Of a stretch of DNA of 7,311 nt, positions 1-5,977 are shown in pieces. The notes under the pieces were generated by a model, which had not been told where the DNA came from, ran no database searches, and was given only the letters and a program-made list of their open reading frames with translations. Every line of letters starts with the position of its first letter. Position 1 is the stretch's first letter. The translations under genes were made by a program, and so were the position numbers. The stretch comes from CG2-30-36-16 sp964372115. GTDB lineage: Bacteria > Bacteroidota > Ignavibacteria > Ignavibacteriales > Ignavibacteriaceae. Location of the stretch: the NCBI GenBank assembly GCA_964372115.1, contig CAYJPN010000067.1:1-7311 (forward strand). Direction: 5' to 3'.

Positions 1-47
1 CCTTCCCGACATAATCGGGACGCTCTAACCAACTGAACTACGACCCC
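1..47 (-). tRNA. tRNA-Asp-like gene fragment, cut by window edge (unit 1)
   Basis: Read on the minus strand from 47, this shows GGGGTCG (acceptor 5' strand), TA, a D arm with GTTC/GAGC stem, then the anticodon arm TCCCG-ATTATGT-CGGGA and the start of the variable loop. The window ends before the T arm, so whether this copy is a complete tRNA cannot be decided here. If it is, it could be the parent of the truncated copies next to it. The D arm resembles tRNA-Asp, but the formal anticodon in a 7-nt loop would be TAT, with G at position 37, which is atypical for both Asp and Ile. Treat this as tRNA-like until the flank is seen. Confidence 0.5.
4..20. repeat. Palindromic anticodon-arm hairpin, repeated at 83-99 and 162-178
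   Basis: The 17-mer TCCCGACATAATCGGGA (plus strand) is an inverted repeat with 6-bp arms TCCCGA/TCGGGA around a 5-nt centre. In the tRNA frame it occupies exactly the 17 positions of an anticodon arm (27-43). It recurs in all three units. From memory, similar TCCCGAT...ATCGGGA hairpins are dispersed in Ignavibacteria-like genomes; that cannot be checked here. Confidence 0.85.
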
Positions 48-69
48 GGATATAATCAAAATTTTTAAT

Positions 70-126
70 GAACTCGCGACCTTCCCGACATAATCGGGAC
101 GCTCTAACCAACTGAACTACGACCCC
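70..126 (-). pseudogene. Truncated tRNA-Asp-like fragment (unit 2)
   Basis: On the minus strand it runs from GGGGTCG at 126 through a normal D arm and the 5-bp anticodon stem (TCCCG/CGGGA). A variable loop AGGTC and the 5' T-stem strand GCGAG follow, ending at TTC (70). The next bases are AT-rich spacer, so the T loop, the 3' T-stem strand and the 3' acceptor strand (expected CGACCCC) are all missing. It cannot fold as a complete cloverleaf and has no CCA end, so it is scored as a broken tRNA-derived unit. The GTAGTTCAG and AGGTCGCGAGTTC blocks point to a tRNA-Asp ancestor. Confidence 0.75.
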
Positions 127-148
127 GGATATAATCAAAATTTTTAAT

Positions 149-205
149 GAACTCGCGACCTTCCCGACATAATCGGGACGCTCTAACCAACTGAACTACG
201 ACCCC
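149..205 (-). pseudogene. Truncated tRNA-Asp-like fragment (unit 3)
   Basis: This copy is identical to the fragment at 70-126 and is also broken off at GAGTTC (149). It is the first unit in minus-strand reading direction. Its upstream flank differs from the inter-unit spacer beyond position 213 but keeps the TTATATCC immediately before the GGGGTCG start. As a tRNA it lacks the same 3' quarter and should be non-functional. It may still be transcribed and form D-arm and anticodon-arm hairpins. Confidence 0.75.
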
Positions 206-213
206 GGATATAA

Positions 214-364
214 ATGTTTTTTTTCGAACTCATAATCTTGCCGAAACAATTTGGATGAACAATGGGTTCGTATTATATCTCTTAAATTAATTTCTTAAAA
301 AGAGATGTCAAATATATATTATGACCCTTCTAAATGCAAGATACCGTATAAAATTTTTTGCTTT
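214..364. other. Non-coding gap between the tRNA-like array and the phosphofructokinase stop codon
   Basis: No gene is seen in this AT-rich stretch. It contains an imperfect inverted repeat (225-233 with 262-270, one mismatch), a 7-bp AT-rich inverted repeat (277-283 with 300-306), and an 8-bp one (346-353 with 363-370) that overlaps the phosphofructokinase stop codon. None is GC-rich or followed by a U-run on the minus strand, so no intrinsic terminator is called. Bases 214-240 contain GAACTC 21 bp from the first tRNA-like start, recalling the inter-unit spacer. Confidence 0.5.
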
Positions 365-1462
365 TTATACACCGAATGAAATGCCGACAGCTTTGGCGGC
401 AAACACAGCCTGTGTATCTGGTTTTACTAATTTTTGTTTTGCAATTGCATCTTCAATTTTTACATTTTTTATTTCGCTTCCCTTCAAGGCAACCATTCTG
501 CCGAATTTTTTTTGCGCAGCCAGTTCAATGGCAAACGCGCCAAATTTGGTTGAAAGTATTCTGTCGAAAGGAGTCGGGCTTCCGCCGCGCTGCAAGTGTC
601 CGAGTACTGTTACCCTTGTTTCACGTCCTGTGTTTGCTTCTATATTTCTTGCAACCACTTCTCCGATACCACCGAGCTGGTTTGGATCGTGACGTTTTAT
701 ATCTGAGCCTTTAAATACCATCTCACCATCAAGGGGTTTTGCACCTTCTGCAACACAAACCAAACTGAATTTTTTCCCCATTAGCTGACGTTTAAGAATT
801 TTATCGTAAATTTTTTCCCAGCTAAATGGAAATTCCGGAAGAAGTATAATATCGGCACCACCAGCGAGTCCGCCGTTTAATGCTATCCAACCGGCATAAC
901 GCCCCATAACTTCAACTACAATTACACGGTGATGAGAGGAAGCAGTTGTATGAAGTCTGTCAAGAGCTTCCGATACAACAAAAACTGCTGAATCATGACC
1001 AAAAGTTAGATCTGTAGCATCCAGATCGTTGTCAATAGTTTTCGGAACGCCTATTGTGTTTAACCCGAGTTTCTGAAGTTTGTTGCAAATATGCATTGTT
1101 CCATCGCCGCCAATTGCTATTAGGGCATCAAGGTTCCATGCATTATAATTTCTTACTACTTCTTTGGATTTGTCGGTAATTACAATCTGCCCATCTTTTT
1201 CAACCGGGTAATGCCACGGATCGGCTTTATTCGATGAGCCCAATATCGTACCGCCGCGTGCTAAAATACCAGAAACATCCTCATTCTTTAGCTCAACTGC
1301 TTTTCCTTCAACAAGTCCTTCAAATCCATCAATAATTCCATATACAGTCATCCCATAATCCTGCGCGGGTTTTGTAACTCCGCGAATTACAGCATTTAAC
1401 CCTGGACAATCGCCGCCGCCCGTAAGAACACCAATCCTTCTAACTTTTGTTTTTGTTGTCAT
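365..1462 (-). CDS. pfkA: 6-phosphofructokinase (ATP-type or mixed-substrate group)
   Basis: This 365-residue enzyme phosphorylates fructose 6-phosphate to fructose 1,6-bisphosphate, the committing step of glycolysis, in the cytosol. Visible motifs are the nucleotide loop GVLTGGGDCPGLNAVIR (11-27), GGDGT (118-122), PKTIDND (140-146) with the catalytic Asp144, MGR (186-188), VAEGA (237-241) and HLQRGGSPTPFDR (289-301). Length and motif order match a full-length bacterial PfkA fold. Gly121 stands where ATP enzymes carry Gly and PPi enzymes carry Asp (E. coli Gly104). Lys141 stands where E. coli has Gly124 and is typical of the PPi/mixed-substrate clade. ATP is therefore the likely donor in a mixed-clade enzyme. 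The start at 1462 is supported by the family N-terminus; only a weak AGG lies upstream. The gene is 335 bp from the signalling operon and probably transcribed separately. Confidence 0.95.
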   Translation of the reverse strand: MTTKTKVRRIGVLTGGGDCPGLNAVIRGVTKPAQDYGMTVYGIIDGFEGLVEGKAVELKNEDVSGILARGGTILGSSNKADPWHYPVEKDGQIVITDKSKEVVRNYNAWNLDALIAIGGDGTMHICNKLQKLGLNTIGVPKTIDNDLDATDLTFGHDSAVFVVSEALDRLHTTASSHHRVIVVEVMGRYAGWIALNGGLAGGADIILLPEFPFSWEKIYDKILKRQLMGKKFSLVCVAEGAKPLDGEMVFKGSDIKRHDPNQLGGIGEVVARNIEANTGRETRVTVLGHLQRGGSPTPFDRILSTKFGAFAIELAAQKKFGRMVALKGSEIKNVKIEDAIAKQKLVKPDTQAVFAAKAVGISFGV

Positions 1463-1797
1463 CTTAAAATTAACCTATATCTCTATATTATATTATTATC
1501 GTGCAAACCCGTGAAAGATTAACGAGTAATGTTGTTTTTGGCGCACTTTTAAAAATTTTAAGTTGCAAAAATAAGAAAATAATACTAATTCTAAAATGTA
1601 TTTAAGTGTGGCTTAGCTCATTTTTTACCACTAATAAGATGTTATTAATTGAGTTAGCTTGTGTGAAACTCATTTAAAAATATTTGCTTAAGAAGTAATC
1701 TTCAATTTAATCGTACTTTTTCCCAGGCGATAAGATTTATACACAAATTTTTTATACTCACTACAATTATGTAATGGTTTAGGTTAATATTAAAAAA
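1463..1797. other. 335-bp non-coding gap upstream of pfkA
   Basis: No open frame with a recognisable product is present on either strand. On the minus strand it must hold the pfkA promoter and the 3' end of the signalling operon transcript. Directly after the phosphatase stop codon there is a run of T and the palindrome TTAATATTAA (1784-1793), but no GC-rich hairpin, so no intrinsic terminator can be called and read-through into pfkA is possible. A 10-mer at 1541-1550 (AAAAGTGCGC on the minus strand) also occurs upstream of the signalling operon. Confidence 0.6.
1566..1573 (-). promoter_or_regulatory. Possible Bacteroidota-type -7 box for pfkA
   Basis: The minus strand reads TATTTTTG, matching the Bacteroidota -7 consensus TAnnTTTG. 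It would place a start of transcription near 1560 and a leader of about 100 nt. The -33 element is poor: a TTTTAG lies about 17 nt upstream, not a clean TTTG. In AT-rich DNA such a match can occur by chance, so this is only a candidate. Confidence 0.22.
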
Positions 1798-2958
1798 TCA
1801 TAAATATCGTAACGCCAACATTGTAATATCATCCGACTGCGGAATTCCATCTGCGTGTAGTTGAATATCTTCACTTATTTTTTCAACAAATTTTTCGATG
1901 GAAAGATTATTAATAGTAGGTAAAAATTTTACTAATCTTTCCTCGGAGTAAAGGTCTTCAACCGGATTCATAGCTTCGGTAACTCCGTCGGTAAACAAGA
2001 AAAGTATATCTTCTTTGTTAAGTATGACTGTGTTAGAGTTAAAAATAACATTTTCAAGTATGCCGAGGGTAAGACCATCCGTAAGAGGAAGTTCGAGCAC
2101 GTTTCCGCTTTTTGAAACTACATAAGGTGGGTTGTGCCCGCCGTTTGAATAATTTAATTCGCCGGTATTAATGTTTACTATTCCGTAAAATATCGTAACA
2201 AACATTGTAGAAACGCTCTCCATACATAATAAATTATTTACGTACGCTAAACACTCATGAGGAGGAAGACCTTTTAAAGCTGTTGCTCTGAGCAATGTCC
2301 GGCTAACTGCCATAAATATTGCAGCCGGAACACCTTTTCCGGAAACATCGCCCATTACTAATCCTAATCTGTCTTTATCTATTAGAAAAAAATCGTAAAA
2401 ATCGCCGCCAACCTCCTTGGCAGCATTCATCGAAGCGAATAATTCAAATTCTTTTCTGTCAGGGAAAGGTGGGAATACTTTTGGTAAAATTGCCTGTTGA
2501 ATATTGCGTGCAATTTCCAAGTCATGTTGAATTGCAATTAATTCATTATGTTCTTTTTGCGAGTTTCTTACTAAGTCAAGTTCTTGTATTGTTTTTTGAA
2601 TAGTAATTTCAAGATCGGAAAAATCGACAGGTTTTGTTACAAAATCATAAGCGCCTCGATTCATGGCGGTTCTTATATTATCCATATCTCCATAAGCCGA
2701 AACAATAACTGTTTTTAAAGCCGGGTTTTTTAACTCGTTTAATTTTGCCAGTAAAGTAAGACCATCCATCTCGGGCATATTAATATCGCTTAGAATAATC
2801 CCAATATCGGGGTGTTCTAAGAGATTGGCAAGAGCTTCCAGACCATTGTAGGCAAAAACAAATTCATACTCCCCTTCCTTAATTTTTTTTCTGAACCTCT
2901 GCCTTATAAGCGATTCAAGATCTGCTTCATCATCAACAACCATAATTTTCTCAATCAT
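1798..2958 (-). CDS. Response regulator fused to a PP2C-type (RsbU/SpoIIE) serine phosphatase
   Basis: This 386-residue output protein has three parts. The N-terminal receiver (about 3-120) has the acidic pocket Asp9/Asp10, phosphoacceptor Asp58 in LSDINMPEMDG, Ser87 in VSAY and Lys109 in TKP. A helical linker follows (about 120-155), then a SpoIIE/RsbU PP2C domain (about 160-386). The metal-binding acidic residues are all visible: GGDFYD (Asp186), GDVSGKG (Asp204), FTDGVTEA (Asp324) and SDDIT (Asp377). Catalysis should therefore be intact. Family knowledge says receiver phosphorylation switches on dephosphorylation of a serine on a STAS-type anti-sigma antagonist or similar partner; no such partner is encoded here. 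Its ATG overlaps the preceding gene's stop by 4 bp (ATGA), implying translational coupling. It is the last gene of the operon and the likely effector of the upstream kinase. Confidence 0.93.
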   Translation of the reverse strand: MIEKIMVVDDEADLESLIRQRFRKKIKEGEYEFVFAYNGLEALANLLEHPDIGIILSDINMPEMDGLTLLAKLNELKNPALKTVIVSAYGDMDNIRTAMNRGAYDFVTKPVDFSDLEITIQKTIQELDLVRNSQKEHNELIAIQHDLEIARNIQQAILPKVFPPFPDRKEFELFASMNAAKEVGGDFYDFFLIDKDRLGLVMGDVSGKGVPAAIFMAVSRTLLRATALKGLPPHECLAYVNNLLCMESVSTMFVTIFYGIVNINTGELNYSNGGHNPPYVVSKSGNVLELPLTDGLTLGILENVIFNSNTVILNKEDILFLFTDGVTEAMNPVEDLYSEERLVKFLPTINNLSIEKFVEKISEDIQLHADGIPQSDDITMLALRYL

Positions 2959-3344
2959 ATTGTGTCCGTTTTTTTATTAAGGTTAAAAATTTCGTTTTTC
3001 AATTTGTTAAAATCAATTGGTTTTGTAAGATACTCGTCAGCGCCCAATTTGATAGCTTTTTCATATTTATTTTTATCATCATAAGCTGTTATCATAAAAA
3101 CTTTAAGATGTGAAAATTGTTCCTTCAAAATCCCCAGCAGTTCTATTCCATTCATTCCGGGCATGTTAATATCGGAGAGTATTAAAACAATATCGGCAGT
3201 TACTCTCTCTGCTAAAAATTCTAACGCATCTTCAGCAGAAAAGGCGAAGAAAAATTCTATTTTACCTTCCTTAATTTCATTCCGAAACTTTTGTTTGAAC
3301 AAAGCCTCAATATCCTTTTCGTCATCAACTATCATTATTTTCAT
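2955..3344 (-). CDS. Stand-alone CheY-like response regulator receiver
   Basis: This 129-residue protein is a single receiver domain with no output domain. Seen are Asp7/Asp8, phosphoacceptor Asp58 in LSDINMPGMNG, Thr86 in MITAY and Lys108 in TKP, so it should be phosphorylatable. It lies between the histidine kinase (8 bp upstream) and the receiver-phosphatase (4-bp overlap). It is a close paralogue of the receiver in that next protein, sharing an unusual block of basic and acidic residues just after helix 1 (F(R)..IKEG..EF.FA). It may compete for phosphoryl groups, act as a phosphate sink, relay to another protein, or work by protein contact; the sequence does not decide. The start at 3344 is supported by an AGGA overlapping the kinase stop codon. 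Confidence 0.92.
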   Translation of the reverse strand: MKIMIVDDEKDIEALFKQKFRNEIKEGKIEFFFAFSAEDALEFLAERVTADIVLILSDINMPGMNGIELLGILKEQFSHLKVFMITAYDDKNKYEKAIKLGADEYLTKPIDFNKLKNEIFNLNKKTDTI

Positions 3345-3350
3345 TTTAAT

Positions 3351-3354
3351 TCCT
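3351..3354 (-). promoter_or_regulatory. Ribosome binding site AGGA for the stand-alone receiver
   Basis: The minus strand reads TAGGAATTAAAATG. The AGGA lies 6 bases before the ATG at 3344 and overlaps the TAG stop codon of the kinase. This spacing favours reinitiation or coupled translation of kinase and receiver and fixes the start codon. Confidence 0.6.
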
Positions 3355-5971
3355 ACTTAAGATTTTTTGGAATTGTAATTGTAAATTGCGCGTACTCCCC
3401 TTCAACCGAATCAGCTTTAATATCTCCGTTATGCTCTTGAACAACTATATCATAACTAAGCGAAAGTCCTAAACCGGTTCCCTTACCGGTGGGTTTTGTC
3501 GTGAAGAACGGATTAAAAACTTTATCGAGATATTCTTGCGAAATACCCTTTCCATTATCCCAAATAATAACTTCAACTTTATCGGCAAAGTTTTTTGTTG
3601 AAACCTTAACAACCGGGTTAAACTTTTCTCCGCGTTCTTTTTTCTTTTCATTTACAGAATAACATGCGTTATTAATTGTATTTAAAAATACGCGGCTTAT
3701 ATTTTGGGGCACAACATTTATACTTTCGAGCGACTTATCAAATTCAGTTTCAAGTTTAACGTTAAAAGAAGCATCCTGAGCACGGAAACCATGATAAGCA
3801 AGTTTGAGATATTCATCTAAAACATCATTTAGATTTGTTTTTTGCATCTCGCCGGCTTTCCCTCTCGAGTGTAAAAGCATTCCCTTCACAATGCTGTCCG
3901 CTCGTTTGCCGTGTTCCTTTATTTTTTGCACATTGTGTTGGATATCCGATAGCAGGTCGGTTACCTCGCTAAAATCATCCGGTTCTATTTTATCTTTATA
4001 TTTTTCAATTATATCTTTCAGTTCGTCGGATAATTCACCGGACAGCTCGGAAAAATTATTTATAAAATTTAACGGGTTTTTTATTTCATGTGCAATGCCA
4101 GCGGTTAGCTGCCCGAGAGAAGCCATCTTCTCGGCTTGAATTAACTGTGCCTGGGCTTCCATCAAATGTTTGTTGGCTTTGTTTATCGCCTCGTACGCGT
4201 AAGCGTTATCGAGCGCAATAGCAGCGTAATTTGCAAGATTGCTAAAAATATCAAGATGTGTTTGTGTGTAAGCATTTTTTTTAAAACTTTGAACCGAGAT
4301 TGTACCGATAACTCTATTTTCAACAATCAACGGGAAATAAATCATAGACGAAGCATAATCACCGGCTTTTGGTTTTATTCGATGATCGATGTAACGGGAA
4401 TAATCTTCGTCAACGTCATTCATAAAAACTGGCTGCATATTTTTTACCGACCATACGGCAAATCTATTTTTTTCTTCCATGCTGAAACTAAACTCGGGTA
4501 GTTTTTCACCTTTCTCAATTGAAAGCTTACAGTCAAGTTTGTTTTCCTCTTTATCATAAAGCATAATTAAAAATACAGAGGCATCAAGCAGGGAGTTAAC
4601 ACCTTCATATATTTTGTCGAAAATCAGATTGAGATTAAGGATAGAAGTAATCTCTTTTCCGATATCACTCAATGTTTTTATGTTTTTAAATGCTGAATCA
4701 AGCTGTTCGTTTTTCTTGGTAAGTTCGGTAGTTCTTTTCTCTACTTTTTCTTCAAGTGTTTTGCTGTAATTTTCAAGCTCATTGTTCGCGTCTTTTAATT
4801 TGCCAATGGTTTCCTTTAACGCCGTTCTCATCAATTCAAAGGATTTACCTAACTCTGATATTTCATCTTTTGATTTTATTACAGGTAATTGAACATCAAA
4901 TTTTCCGGCAGCAAATTCTCGTGTTGCAGAGGCTAAATGCCTCAGGGGACTTGTTATTGACCGTGATATAAAAATGACCACTATAAATAAAAGAAGTACA
5001 CCCAAAATGCCTATAAAAAAAACAGTTTTAAAAAGGCTGTTCAAGTCCGCGGTAAATTCATCAACCGGGTAAACAATACCGACAGACCAGCCGTTAAGTG
5101 AAATGGGGGCAAATGATATCCAGCTTAGTTTTCCCGTTGCAACATTTTGATATTCAAGTTCAGCAAAACGAGATTTTCCGCGTACCATTTCCCTGCCGAT
5201 TTTTCTAAGATTCGTCGAATTTTGTTCTTCGGCTATACTGAAAATCGTTTCGTTCATAATCAAATCTTTTTTTGGATGGGTTACAATACTGCCGGTCTTT
5301 GATATTATAAACGCATACCCGGTTTGATACACTTTTATTGACGAAACAATTTCGTGCAGCCAATCCAAAGAAACGTCCGCTGTAATAATTCCCCAAAATA
5401 CTTTCTTTCCGTTCACATGCCGATAAAGCGGGACGGAATATGTAGACATTACAATTTGTCCTCCCCCTTCATCGTAATAAGGCTCGCTCCAAACCGGGTG
5501 GTTTAGCTCCTTGGCTATCTGAAACCAGTCCAACGTAAAGTAGTCGTAAAACTCATTCCCGAGAAACATTGTGTTTATCGAATCGTTTGATCTGTAAACG
5601 TAAGGCGAAAAATATTTTTTGTTTTTATCGAAAGAGTATGGTTCAAATGCTATTGCAGCACCGAATATTTCACTATTATTCTCAACAATAATTTTTAAGA
5701 ATTGGAAAAGTTCTATTTCGGAATAATTCCCATTTTCTAAAATCCGGGAAAGATTATCAGGAATTTTTTGCACCCCGTTAAGTATTTTTTCAACTTTATT
5801 TACAGTTGAGGTAGTTAGGATTCTGGAATTTTCACGCAAATTTTTGTCAATTATCGATCTTGATACCTCATAATCGTAAATAAATATTGCCACAAAAACA
5901 ACAGCCACACTCGAGAAGATCAGCAAAATCATTCTAAATAATAAACCTCTGCCTATTTTAATTTTTTCCAT
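3353..5971 (-). CDS. Membrane sensor histidine kinase (dCACHE-HAMP-GAF-HisKA-HATPase_c)
   Basis: This 872-residue inner-membrane kinase has TM1 at about 10-32 and a periplasmic double-CACHE-like sensor (about 35-310, with WSEPYYDEG at 161-169, ITADVSLDWL at 196-205 and TGYAFI at 217-222). TM2 at about 313-336 is followed by HAMP (about 336-390, Pro342), a coiled coil (about 388-430), a cytosolic GAF domain (about 435-590), a second helix, HisKA and HATPase_c. Phosphoacceptor His628 lies in GIAHEIKNPLNF, with the HExxN spacing (Asn632) linked to phosphatase activity. The N box is NTINNAC (764-770), G1 is DNGKGI (805-810), the F box NPFFTTK (820-826) and G2 GTGLGLS (831-837). All catalytic boxes look intact. 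There is no fused receiver, so the two receivers downstream are the natural substrates. It starts 6 bp after a substrate-binding protein gene, suggesting a shared periplasmic ligand. The ligands of CACHE and GAF are unknown. Confidence 0.95.
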   Translation of the reverse strand: MEKIKIGRGLLFRMILLIFSSVAVVFVAIFIYDYEVSRSIIDKNLRENSRILTTSTVNKVEKILNGVQKIPDNLSRILENGNYSEIELFQFLKIIVENNSEIFGAAIAFEPYSFDKNKKYFSPYVYRSNDSINTMFLGNEFYDYFTLDWFQIAKELNHPVWSEPYYDEGGGQIVMSTYSVPLYRHVNGKKVFWGIITADVSLDWLHEIVSSIKVYQTGYAFIISKTGSIVTHPKKDLIMNETIFSIAEEQNSTNLRKIGREMVRGKSRFAELEYQNVATGKLSWISFAPISLNGWSVGIVYPVDEFTADLNSLFKTVFFIGILGVLLLFIVVIFISRSITSPLRHLASATREFAAGKFDVQLPVIKSKDEISELGKSFELMRTALKETIGKLKDANNELENYSKTLEEKVEKRTTELTKKNEQLDSAFKNIKTLSDIGKEITSILNLNLIFDKIYEGVNSLLDASVFLIMLYDKEENKLDCKLSIEKGEKLPEFSFSMEEKNRFAVWSVKNMQPVFMNDVDEDYSRYIDHRIKPKAGDYASSMIYFPLIVENRVIGTISVQSFKKNAYTQTHLDIFSNLANYAAIALDNAYAYEAINKANKHLMEAQAQLIQAEKMASLGQLTAGIAHEIKNPLNFINNFSELSGELSDELKDIIEKYKDKIEPDDFSEVTDLLSDIQHNVQKIKEHGKRADSIVKGMLLHSRGKAGEMQKTNLNDVLDEYLKLAYHGFRAQDASFNVKLETEFDKSLESINVVPQNISRVFLNTINNACYSVNEKKKERGEKFNPVVKVSTKNFADKVEVIIWDNGKGISQEYLDKVFNPFFTTKPTGKGTGLGLSLSYDIVVQEHNGDIKADSVEGEYAQFTITIPKNLK

Positions 5972-5977
5972 TTTTAA

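Larger units (their letters stand above)
1..213 (-). repeat. 79-bp tandem repeat array of truncated tRNA-like units
   Basis: The sequence repeats exactly with a period of 79 bp. The segment starting at 1 recurs at 80 and at 159, the last copy ending where identity stops at about 213. That gives about 2.7 copies, and the array continues beyond the left edge. Each unit is a 5' tRNA fragment of 57 nt plus a 22-nt AT-rich spacer. No substitutions are visible between copies, so the amplification is recent, the copies are homogenised, or the assembly duplicated a unit. There is no integrase, transposase or terminal repeat beside it. The units are identical throughout rather than repeat/unique-spacer, so this is not a CRISPR array. 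Confidence 0.95.

Noticed and set aside
1..213. CRISPR array
   Set aside because: The spacers are identical as well as the repeats, so it is a plain tandem repeat, and the unit is recognisably tRNA-derived.
346..370. Inverted repeat GTATAAAA/TTTTATAC at the pfkA stop as a terminator
   Set aside because: The stem is almost all A-T, overlaps the stop codon and has no U-run after it on the minus strand.
321..714. Plus-strand open frames across the phosphofructokinase 3' end
   Set aside because: They overlap a clearly real gene on the other strand, have low-complexity hydrophobic translations and no family motif.
3804..4501. Plus-strand open frames inside the kinase gene
   Set aside because: They are antisense shadows of intact GAF, HisKA and linker coding sequence, with no recognisable domain.
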